Shown piece by piece: positions 43,448-50,781 of a stretch of DNA of 64,000 nt (the first letter of the stretch is position 1; the number at the start of each line of letters is the position of its first letter). The position numbers and the translations under genes were made by a program. The notes beneath the pieces are model-generated. The model did no database searches. It was not told where the DNA came from and saw only the letters and a program-made list of their open reading frames with translations. The stretch lies in contig NZ_JAIFZS010000011.1 in assembly GCF_019710635.1 (NCBI RefSeq), positions 186,001-250,000 on the forward strand, given 5' to 3'. The DNA is from Mycolicibacterium xanthum (GTDB lineage Bacteria > Actinomycetota > Actinomycetes > Mycobacteriales > Mycobacteriaceae).

Positions 43448-44950
43448 CTGAGCACGAGCGACCGAGTGCGCGCGATCCTGGGCGGGGTGGCGGCCGCCTA
43501 CCGGTCGGATCCTGCCTACGCTGCGCGTCCCGACGTCCACGCCGAACTCGAGCGCATCGGGCGACGGCTGAACCAACCGATCCGCATCGCGCTCGCGGGC
43601 ACGCTCAAAGCGGGCAAGTCAACGCTGGTGAACGCGCTGGTCGGTGAGGACATCGCACCGACGGACGCGACCGAGGCGACGCGGATCGTGACGTCGTTCC
43701 ACCACGGTCCGACCCCGAAGGTGACCGCCAACCATCGCGATGGCCGGCGGTCCAACGTTCCGATCACCCGCAGTTCGACCGGTCCCGCGGAGCAGCGGGG
43801 CCTGACGTTCGATTTCGCGACGCTGGACCCCGACGACGTCGTCGACCTCGACGTCGAATGGCCTGCCGCCGAGCTGGCCGACGCGACGATCATCGACACG
43901 CCGGGCACGTCGTCGCTGTCTCGGGACGTCTCGGCCCGCACGCTGCAGCTGCTGGTGCCCGACGACGGCGTGCCCCGGGTCGACGCCGTGGTGTTCCTGC
44001 TGCGCACCCTCAACGCGGCCGACATCGCCCTGCTCAAGCAGATCGGGCAGCTGGTCGGCGGATCGTCGGGCGCGCTGGGGGTGATCGGTGTGGCCTCCCG
44101 CGCCGACGAGATCGGCGCCGGCCGCATCGACGCGATGATGTCGGCGAAGGACGTCGCCCAGCGATTCACCGACGAGATGGATCGCACCGGTATCTGCCAG
44201 GCCGTGGTGCCGGTGTCCGGGCTGCTCGCGCTGACGGCCCGCACGCTGCGGCAGAGCGAGTTCGTGGCGCTGGAGAAGCTGGCCGGCGTGGAGCCCGCCG
44301 AACTGGCCAGGGCGATGCTGTCGGTGGACCGGTTCGTCCGGGCGGACAGCATGCTGCCGGTGCCCGCCGCGACCCGTGCGGCGTTGCTCGATCGGTTCGG
44401 GATGTTCGGGATCCGCATCTCGATCGCGGTGCTGCGGGCCGGTGTGAGCGACTCGGTGGCGCTCGCCGACGAACTGCTGGAGCGCAGCGGCCTGGTGACG
44501 TTGCGGGAGGTCATCGATCAACAGTTCGCCCAGCGCTCGGAGATGCTCAAGGTGCACACCGCGCTGGTCGCGCTTCGGCAGTTCGTGCAGGTGAACCCCG
44601 GGTATGCGACACCGCAGATCCTGGCCGACATCGAGCCGCTGCTGGCCGACACGCACGCGTTCGAGGAGTTGCGGCTGCTCAGCCTGCTGCGTTCGCGGCC
44701 GACGACGCTCAACCCCGAGGAGATGGCCTCACTGCGCCGTCTGATCGGCGGGTCGGGCACCGACGCGGCGAGCAGGCTGGGGCTACCGCCCGACCAGCCC
44801 GACGACGGCCCGCGGGCGGCCTTTGCCGCAGCTCAGCGCTGGCGGAGGCGCGCCGAACACCCGCTCAACGATCCGTTCTCGGCCCGGGCCTGCCGGGCCG
44901 CCGTGCGCAGCGCCGAGGCGCTGGTCGCGGAGTATGCGCAGCGCCGCTGA
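43448..44950 (+). CDS. iniC: IniC, dynamin-like GTPase partner of IniA
   Basis: About 500 aa. G1 is GTLKAGKSTLVNAL, G3 is IDTPGTSSLSRD and the G4 region is GVASRADEIG. I place the start at a CTG at 43448 because the reading (M)STSDRVRAIL matches the N-terminus of M. tuberculosis IniC. The first ordinary start in frame is a GTG at 43466, six codons later. IniC resembles IniA but lacks an obvious membrane segment. The C-terminus (NDPFSARACRAAVRSAEALV) is conserved. Confidence 0.9.
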   Translation: MSTSDRVRAILGGVAAAYRSDPAYAARPDVHAELERIGRRLNQPIRIALAGTLKAGKSTLVNALVGEDIAPTDATEATRIVTSFHHGPTPKVTANHRDGRRSNVPITRSSTGPAEQRGLTFDFATLDPDDVVDLDVEWPAAELADATIIDTPGTSSLSRDVSARTLQLLVPDDGVPRVDAVVFLLRTLNAADIALLKQIGQLVGGSSGALGVIGVASRADEIGAGRIDAMMSAKDVAQRFTDEMDRTGICQAVVPVSGLLALTARTLRQSEFVALEKLAGVEPAELARAMLSVDRFVRADSMLPVPAATRAALLDRFGMFGIRISIAVLRAGVSDSVALADELLERSGLVTLREVIDQQFAQRSEMLKVHTALVALRQFVQVNPGYATPQILADIEPLLADTHAFEELRLLSLLRSRPTTLNPEEMASLRRLIGGSGTDAASRLGLPPDQPDDGPRAAFAAAQRWRRRAEHPLNDPFSARACRAAVRSAEALVAEYAQRR

Positions 44951-45009
44951 CGGTACTTTCGGCCGTTCGCCGGGGCTAACGTTTCGGGGTCCGTGCGCGA
45001 CATACGGGC

Positions 45010-46878
45010 ATGCGCTGTTCCCCAGGTGTCTCGTCCCTGGGTGTCTCGCTGGGTGCGGAGAACCTCGTCGCGGTCGCCGACGGGCGGCCGATGCTGTGCC
45101 CGGCGGTGCTCACCCTGCCCCCAGGCCTTCCACCGTGCTTGATCGGCCCCCAGACGACCGGGCTCTCGGTGTCGGGATTCGTCGCGCGGGTGGGCGACCC
45201 GGTGCCCATCGTGGCCGCCGACGGCTCCGGCCATCACGCCGACCGGCTGACGGCCGATGCGATCGAGGCGTTGACCCGCCTGGCCAGGCCGCACCGCCGG
45301 CCGGATGCGGTGGTGGTCGCGGTGCCCGCGTACTGGCCCGACTCGGCGGTGCGGGCGCTGCGGTCGCGGGTGCCGCATCTGCGGGTGGTTTCCGATGCGG
45401 TAGCGGCGTTGGCGGCGCTGCGGAGCGGCCCCGGTCTGCCGGTGCACGGCGTCGTGGCGGTGTGCGATTTCGGTGCCGGCGGCGCGAGCATCACCCTCGC
45501 CGACGCGGGAGACGGCTTCGAGGTGATCGGGCCGACGGTCCGTTGTGAGGAGTTCTCCGGCGATCTCGTCGACCAGAGCCTGATGCGGTACGTGCTCTCC
45601 GGGCTCGACATCGACCCGGCCGGTACGTCGTCGGTCGCCGCGCTGACCGATCTTCGGGAGCAGTGCCGAGCCGCCAAGGAGCGGCTCAGCCGGCACACCG
45701 CGACGGCGCTGGTGAGCGCGAACGCGACGGTCCGGGTGACCCGGGCCGAGCTCGAATCGGTCATCGGCGCCGCACTCGACGGGTTCCTCGAGGCGCTGCT
45801 CGACACGTTGTCACGGGCCGGGGTCGCGCCTGCACAACTCGCAGCGGTCGTGACGGTCGGCGGTGGTGCTGCGATACCGCTTGTCACCCAACGCCTTTCC
45901 GAGACGTTGCGGCTGCCGGTGACCACCGTCCCGAACCCGCAGGTGGCCGCGGCGGCCGGTGCCGAGCAGATGGCGCTTCGCGGTGCCGAAACCGACGAGC
46001 GCACCGCGGTCGTCGCGGCCTCCGCTCCGGCGCCGGTCGCCCTGGCGTGGTCGGCCGAGGAGGCGTGGTCGGCCGAGGAGGAGGAACCGGCGGTCACCGA
46101 GGTCGTCCAGCCCGTCGGGGAACCCGGTCTGGCGCGGCCCGAGATGCATTTCGACGCGTGGCGGGCCGACGGTGCGGGGCGCTCACCGACCGGTCTGCGG
46201 CGGCCCGGCGCGCTGTTTGCCGGCGCGGCCTGCCTTGCCGCGGCGGCGGTGGCGGTGCTGGCCCTGACCGCCAACGGGGGAGAGCCCGATACCGCCGAGC
46301 CCGGAACGTCCGGCGTCTCCGTCCCGGTCGCCACCAGGCCGATGGATCCGGCTGCTGTCGATGCGGCGCCTCCGGCGCCGAGCACGATCACCGAGCCGGT
46401 GCTGGCGGCAAGCCCGGTACCGGCCGCTGGTCCGGCGGCGGTCGCGCCGGTGCCAGGACGGGTGGTGTCGCAGCAGGCCGCTCCGCAGCAGGTTCCGGCA
46501 CCCGTGCAGGCCGCACCCGCTGCGCCGGCCCCTGTGCCCGCTGCACCGACCCCTGCGCCCGCTGCGCCGTGGACGTTCGTGCTCCCGCCGCTGCCCTCGG
46601 CCCCTCGGGCGGCAGAGCCGGCACCCACGGCCGAGCCGGAGCCCACGGCCGCACCGGAGCCCACGGCCGAGCCGGAGCCCACGGCCGCACCGGAACCCAC
46701 GGCCGCACCGGAACCCGAACCGGAGCCCACGGCCGCACCGGAACCCGAACCGGCGGCCACGGCCGCACCGGAGCCTGAGCCGACGGCCGCTCCGGCAGCC
46801 GAGCCTGAGCCGACGGCCGCTCCGGCAGCCGAGCCCGCCGGTGATGAATGCGTGCCCGCCGACGACGTCGTCTGCTAG
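45010..46878 (+). CDS. Second Hsp70-like membrane protein, proline/alanine/glutamate-rich tail
   Basis: 622 aa. Residues 5-325 follow the same fold as the gene at 37415 (LGVSLGAENLVAVADGRPML; GVVAVCDFGAGGASITLADA; VTVGGGAAIPLVTQRLSETL). The first phosphate loop (SLGAEN) is even more degenerate, with neither the Asp nor the Thr-Thr. One transmembrane helix is at about 400-421. The tail is Pro/Ala/Glu-rich with EPEPTAAPEPTA repeats and ends GDECVPADDVVC. It lies 59 bp after iniC on the same strand and is probably transcribed with it. Confidence 0.83.
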   Translation: MRCSPGVSSLGVSLGAENLVAVADGRPMLCPAVLTLPPGLPPCLIGPQTTGLSVSGFVARVGDPVPIVAADGSGHHADRLTADAIEALTRLARPHRRPDAVVVAVPAYWPDSAVRALRSRVPHLRVVSDAVAALAALRSGPGLPVHGVVAVCDFGAGGASITLADAGDGFEVIGPTVRCEEFSGDLVDQSLMRYVLSGLDIDPAGTSSVAALTDLREQCRAAKERLSRHTATALVSANATVRVTRAELESVIGAALDGFLEALLDTLSRAGVAPAQLAAVVTVGGGAAIPLVTQRLSETLRLPVTTVPNPQVAAAAGAEQMALRGAETDERTAVVAASAPAPVALAWSAEEAWSAEEEEPAVTEVVQPVGEPGLARPEMHFDAWRADGAGRSPTGLRRPGALFAGAACLAAAAVAVLALTANGGEPDTAEPGTSGVSVPVATRPMDPAAVDAAPPAPSTITEPVLAASPVPAAGPAAVAPVPGRVVSQQAAPQQVPAPVQAAPAAPAPVPAAPTPAPAAPWTFVLPPLPSAPRAAEPAPTAEPEPTAAPEPTAEPEPTAAPEPTAAPEPEPEPTAAPEPEPAATAAPEPEPTAAPAAEPEPTAAPAAEPAGDECVPADDVVC

Positions 46879-46885
46879 CGCCGGA

Positions 46886-47401
46886 TCACGGCGCCGGCGG
46901 CTCCGGTGACTCGGTGACGGTCTCGGTTTCCGTCTGAGTCTCGGTTTGGGTGACGGTGCTGGTGCTGGTGCTGACCGACGTGCTCGGAGTGGTCGTGGTC
47001 GTCGTTGTCGTGGGCTCGGTGGTCGTGGTCGTCGTGGTGGTCGGTTCGGTGGCGGTCGTCGTGGTCGCCTCGGTCGACGGCATCGTCTCGGTCACCGTCA
47101 CCGGGGGCACTACCGAGGGGGCGGCCGAGGTCGACGTGAGTGGCGTCAGGGGCGTCGTGGTCGTGGTGGTCGGCGCCGAGTCGCCGGTGATCAACTTGGC
47201 CAGCGCGTACACGACCAGCGCGATCACCACCGCGCCGACGGCGCCGAAGGACACCAGGGCCACCGGCTTGCGGAACCAGGGCGTCGGGTCGGGCTGGGCC
47301 GGCTCGTCGCCGTAGCCCTCCTGCCCGCTGTAGTTGCTGAGTCGGGTCGGCTCGTCGTCCGGGTAGTAGTTCTGGTCGTCGTCGGATCCGTAGCGCGCCA
47401 C
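46886..47401 (-). CDS. Single-pass membrane protein with threonine-rich tail
   Basis: 171 aa from a GTG at 47401. The N-terminal cytoplasmic part is acidic and Tyr/Asp-rich (RYGSDDDQNYYPDDEPTRLS). A juxtamembrane WFRKP precedes one helix (VALVSFGAVGAVVIALVVYA, about 46-70). The tail is almost entirely Thr, Glu and Ser (TEPTTTTTTTTEPTTTTTTT) and ends TESPEPPAP. Low-complexity Thr tails are likely O-mannosylated outside the membrane. It is convergent with the second Hsp70-like gene, stop codons 7 bp apart. Confidence 0.75.
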   Translation of the reverse strand: MARYGSDDDQNYYPDDEPTRLSNYSGQEGYGDEPAQPDPTPWFRKPVALVSFGAVGAVVIALVVYALAKLITGDSAPTTTTTTPLTPLTSTSAAPSVVPPVTVTETMPSTEATTTTATEPTTTTTTTTEPTTTTTTTTPSTSVSTSTSTVTQTETQTETETVTESPEPPAP

Positions 47402-47425
47402 GAAGCCTGATATTAGGCGCTGCGG

Positions 47426-47863
47426 CTAGGGAACCGGGGTCAGTGTGCGGGTCACGTTTGTGCGTGGCCGGTTGCGCGAGGTCGTCGTGGTCGTCTCGCT
47501 ATCGCTACTGCGGTCACGGGTGCGCGGCGGGCGGGTGGTGATGGTGGTGACCGACGACGACTCCGAGCTCGGCGTCGTGGTCTCCGGGTTGATGTCGGAG
47601 GTCTGCGGCGGGCTGGTGCTGGTGATGGTGGCCGTCGTGGTCGAGGTTGTCGGGCCGGACCGGGTGGTCGAATAGCTCGGCTCCAGCAGGTTCGGCGGCT
47701 GCTGTGGCTCGTTGGCCTGACGGGTGACGTACAAGATGGCGCCGATCAGCAAGGCGATGGCCGCGAGCCCCGCCGCGCTGGCGCCGAGCAACGTCGACGT
47801 GCGGTTGTGCCATGGTTCGGGCGGCGCATCCCGCTGGTCGTCGTCTCGATCCCGGTCGGTCAC
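47426..47863 (-). CDS. Single-pass membrane protein with Thr/Ser/Pro/Arg tail
   Basis: 145 aa from a GTG at 47863 (VTDRDRDDDQRDAPPEPWHN); a GTG two codons earlier is also possible. One transmembrane helix (LLGASAAGLAAIALLIGAIL) is followed by a tail rich in Thr and Ser (TTSTTTATITSTSPPQTSDI) and ending in Arg-containing repeats. It has the same plan as the neighbour at 46886 (24 bp downstream), so both are probably one operon. Function unknown. Confidence 0.72.
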   Translation of the reverse strand: MTDRDRDDDQRDAPPEPWHNRTSTLLGASAAGLAAIALLIGAILYVTRQANEPQQPPNLLEPSYSTTRSGPTTSTTTATITSTSPPQTSDINPETTTPSSESSSVTTITTRPPRTRDRSSDSETTTTTSRNRPRTNVTRTLTPVP

Positions 47864-47903
47864 GGCCACCGATAGTATCCGCGGCGGCGTGCCCACGGCC
47901 GGG

Positions 47904-48845
47904 TCAGCCGAGCTGGGGAACGATCTGCGCTGCGGCGAATTCGATGTGATCGAGGTCCGACATGTCCAGAACCTGCAGGTAGATGCGCTGCACGCCGGCC
48001 TCGAGGAACGGGCCGAGCTTGTCGATCACTTCGGCAGGGGTTCCCACCGCCGGCGAATTCGAGCGGAGTTCGTCGACCTCGCGGCCGATCGCGCCCGCCC
48101 GCCGGGCGATCTCGGCGTCGTCGCGCCCCACGCACAGCACGAACGCCGCCGAATACGTCATCGAGTCCGTCGCGCGGCCGGCCTTCTCGACCGCGGCGGC
48201 CACCCGGGCGTACTGCGCGGTCAGCGTCTCCAGCGGTACGAACGGGATGTTGAACTCGGTGGCGAACCGCGCCGCCAGCGCCGGAGTCCGCTTGGCGCCG
48301 CCGCCCCCGATGAGGATCGGTGGGTGCGGGGTCTGCACGGGCTTGGGCAGGGCGGGCGAATCGGCGACCCGATAGTGCGTACCGGTGTAGTCGAAGGTCT
48401 GGCCGGGCGGGGTGTCCCACAGGCCGGTGATCACCTCGAGTTGCTCGGTCAGCCGGTCGAACCGTTCGCCCAGTGCCGGGAACGGAATGGCATAGGCGCG
48501 GTGCTCGGCCTCGAACCAGCCTGCGCCGATGCCGAATTCGACACGGCCGCCGCTCATCTCGTCGACCTGGGCGACCGAGATGGCCAGCGGGCCGGGATAG
48601 CGGAAGGTGGCCGAGGTGACCATCGTGCCGAGCCGGATCGTCGAGGTCTCCCGGGCGATGCCGGCCAGCGTCACCCACGAGTCGGTCGGCCCGGGCAGTC
48701 CGTCGCCGCTCATCGCCAGGTAGTGGTCGGAGCGGAAGAACGCCGAGTAGCCGGCGCTCTCCGCGGTGCGCGCGACCGCGAGCTGGTCGGCGTAGCCGGC
48801 ACCCTGCTGGGGTTCGACGAAGATGCGGAAATCGACCGGGTCCAC
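47904..48845 (-). CDS. LLM-class (luciferase-like) F420-dependent oxidoreductase
   Basis: 313 aa. The TIM-barrel starts VDFRIFVEPQQGAGYADQLA and contains the LLM signature segments IRLGTMVTSATFRYPGPLAI, GRVEFGIGAGWFEAEHRAYA and PILIGGGGAKRTPALAARFA. Mycobacterial members with this pattern usually use coenzyme F420. The substrate is unknown. It is transcribed towards the Thr-tail genes. Confidence 0.88.
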   Translation of the reverse strand: MDPVDFRIFVEPQQGAGYADQLAVARTAESAGYSAFFRSDHYLAMSGDGLPGPTDSWVTLAGIARETSTIRLGTMVTSATFRYPGPLAISVAQVDEMSGGRVEFGIGAGWFEAEHRAYAIPFPALGERFDRLTEQLEVITGLWDTPPGQTFDYTGTHYRVADSPALPKPVQTPHPPILIGGGGAKRTPALAARFATEFNIPFVPLETLTAQYARVAAAVEKAGRATDSMTYSAAFVLCVGRDDAEIARRAGAIGREVDELRSNSPAVGTPAEVIDKLGPFLEAGVQRIYLQVLDMSDLDHIEFAAAQIVPQLG

Positions 48846-48872
48846 GACGCCAGCCTAGAGTCCGGGCGGAGG

Positions 48873-49496
48873 CTACAGGCCGCCGCGGGATTTCTGCACG
48901 GCCTCCACCACGGCGGGATCGCCGTCGATCGACACGCGGGCCTCGCTGCGGCCGGAGGCGAACATCAGCAGCTCGCCCGGGTCGCCGGTGACCAGCACAC
49001 GTGGCCCGCGGCCGACGGTGGCCAGCGTGTCCCCGGTCGGGGTGGCCAGCACCACCGTGGCGGGCGCCCTGCGCATCGTCATCCGCGCCATCATCGCCAC
49101 CGGGCGGCGCAGCGCGGCCAGGGTCTGTTCGTCGAGGGCCCGGGGTTCCCAGCCGGGGCGGGCGCGCCGGACGTCCTCGAGGTGAATGAACATCTCGGCC
49201 GCGTTGGCCACCGCGTCGAGCGGCTTGAACGGTGAGTACAGCGGCGGCCCGGACGCGATCTTGCCGACGAGTTCGTCCCAGCCGGTGGACGTGGCCACCT
49301 GTCGCTGCACGCGTTCGGTGTAGCCGGCCAGGAACGGCACCAGAATTCCGCCTGCGGCATCCAGGCGGCGTTCCCGCACCACCAGGTGTGCCGCGAGGTC
49401 GCGGGTGGTCCAGCCCTCGCAGAGGGTGGGGGCATCCGGGCCCGCCTCCCGCAGGGCCTCCACCAGGGCGGCTCGTTCGCGCTGTGCAACGGTCAT
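48873..49496 (-). CDS. TIGR03085-type DinB-fold metal-binding protein
   Basis: 207 aa from the ATG at 49496; an open frame continues upstream but has no homology and the GAGGGGAA site supports this start. LCEGWTTRDLAAHLVVRERR and EMFIHLEDVRRARPGWEPRA provide the His/Glu/His metal ligands. The C-terminal part contains SCP2-like strands (ISGDPGELLMFASGR-type, here VTGDPGELLMFASGRSEARV). Role unknown. It is 28 bp upstream of the LLM gene and co-directional. Confidence 0.83.
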   Translation of the reverse strand: MTVAQRERAALVEALREAGPDAPTLCEGWTTRDLAAHLVVRERRLDAAGGILVPFLAGYTERVQRQVATSTGWDELVGKIASGPPLYSPFKPLDAVANAAEMFIHLEDVRRARPGWEPRALDEQTLAALRRPVAMMARMTMRRAPATVVLATPTGDTLATVGRGPRVLVTGDPGELLMFASGRSEARVSIDGDPAVVEAVQKSRGGL

Positions 49497-49693
49497 GGTG
49501 TTCGTGTTCCCCTCTGCCGCCGTTTCGATTCCTGTGCAGTATGGCCGCGACGCAGCCGAGTGAGAAGCCACGGCTGCGACTGGGGCGTCGTTCGCGACCG
49601 TGGCTTCGCATTCGCGGTGGCGGACCGCGATCGGCGGGAAATCAGGTCTGGTCCCCGCGCCGTCGTGCCGCTAGCATTTCCATCTGTGTTGAA

Positions 49694-49709
49694 TTCTGCA
49701 TACGCAGAA
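49694..49709. promoter_or_regulatory. Candidate operator of the TetR-mmpS-mmpL operon
   Basis: TTCTGC-ATAC-GCAGAA is a perfect 6-4-6 inverted repeat ending 14 bp before the TetR start codon. It is a plausible autoregulatory site. Confidence 0.55.
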
Positions 49710-49723
49710 ATCCAGGTCGGCGG

Positions 49724-50338
49724 ATGAGCCGTCCGCTCCGGCACGTCACCAAGCACCCCGGGCGGCGGCCGGGGCCCAACACCACCCGCGAGCTGATCGC
49801 CGACACCGCACGCAAGCACTTCGCCGAGTTGGGGTACGACCGCACCTCGATGCGACAGGTCGCGCTGGCGGCCGAGGTCGATCCGGCGCTGGTGGCTCAC
49901 TACTTCGGCACCAAGCTGGACCTGTTCCTGGCCGTCGTCGAGCTGCCGATCGACCCGGCGGCGCTGATCGACCGGGTGGTCGGGGGCGGTTCCGAGTGCG
50001 CCGGCACACGGTTGGCGACCGCGGTGCTGGATGTCCTCGACGACGAGGTGCGCCGCCGCCCGATGGTGGGAATGATCCGAGCGGCGACCGCCGAACCCGA
50101 AGCGGCCCGGTTTGTGCGCGACTTCCTCACCCGCAACCTGCTGCTGCCGATCGCCGAGCGGCTCGAGGCCGACCATCCCGAGTACCGGGCCGGTCTGGTG
50201 ATGTCTCAGATCGTCGGGTTCACGCTGGCCCGCTACATCGTCGGAATCGCGCCGCTGGCCACGCATCCGCGCGAACTCGTGGCCGCCGATCTGGGTGCCA
50301 CGCTGCAACGCTATCTGCTGGGTGAGCTGAGCCGGTGA
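49724..50338 (+). CDS. TetR-family regulator of the adjacent mmpS-mmpL genes
   Basis: 204 aa from the ATG at 49724. The helix-turn-helix is ELIADTARKHFAELGYDRTS followed by MRQVALAAEVDPALVAHYFG and TKLDLF. The C-terminal ligand domain is divergent, as is usual. Its stop overlaps the mmpS start by 4 bp, and a palindrome lies just upstream, so it most likely represses this operon and itself. The inducer would be a substrate of the transporter. Confidence 0.88.
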   Translation: MSRPLRHVTKHPGRRPGPNTTRELIADTARKHFAELGYDRTSMRQVALAAEVDPALVAHYFGTKLDLFLAVVELPIDPAALIDRVVGGGSECAGTRLATAVLDVLDDEVRRRPMVGMIRAATAEPEAARFVRDFLTRNLLLPIAERLEADHPEYRAGLVMSQIVGFTLARYIVGIAPLATHPRELVAADLGATLQRYLLGELSR

Positions 50339-50781
50339 ACGGCAGCGCGGTCGGCCACCTCCTCGCGAAGGGGTGGATGCTGCTGGTCGCGGTGGTGGTG
50401 ATCGCGGTGGCCGGTTTCACCGTCTACCGGCTGCACGGCATCTTCGGGTCGAATGACGATGTGTCGGCCGGTGGTGAGCTGCCCAGCGACGCGGTGTCGC
50501 TCAACCCCAAGCGCGTTGTCATCGAGGTCTTCGGCGATCCGGGCGCGGTGGCGACGATCAGCTACGTCGACGTCGACGCGCAACCGCAGCGCGTGGACGA
50601 TGCGCCGCTGCCGTGGTCCTACGACGTGACCACCACGCAGCCCGGGGTGTTCGTCAACGTCGTCGCCCAGGGCGACGGCGATTCGCTGGGCTGCCGCATC
50701 ACGATCGACGGGGAGGTCAAGGACGAGCGGACGGTCAACACGTTGAACGCCTACACCTACTGTCTGGAGAAGTCCGGGTGA
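50335..50781 (+). CDS. mmpS: MmpS-family periplasmic accessory protein
   Basis: 148 aa from a GTG overlapping the TetR stop. One N-terminal membrane helix ([20 protein letters not shown]) and a periplasmic beta-sandwich ([40 protein letters not shown]) match MmpS4/MmpS5-type proteins. It works with the adjacent MmpL in exporting lipids, siderophores or drugs. It overlaps mmpL by 4 bp. Confidence 0.92.
   Translation: MNGSAVGHLLAKGWMLLVAVVVIAVAGFTVYRLHGIFGSNDDVSAGGELPSDAVSLNPKRVVIEVFGDPGAVATISYVDVDAQPQRVDDAPLPWSYDVTTTQPGVFVNVVAQGDGDSLGCRITIDGEVKDERTVNTLNAYTYCLEKSG

Noticed and set aside
46620..46860. Repeats in the second Hsp70-like gene as a separate repeat element
   Set aside because: They are degenerate codon-level repeats encoding Pro-Glu-Pro-Thr-Ala units, explained as a low-complexity protein tail.
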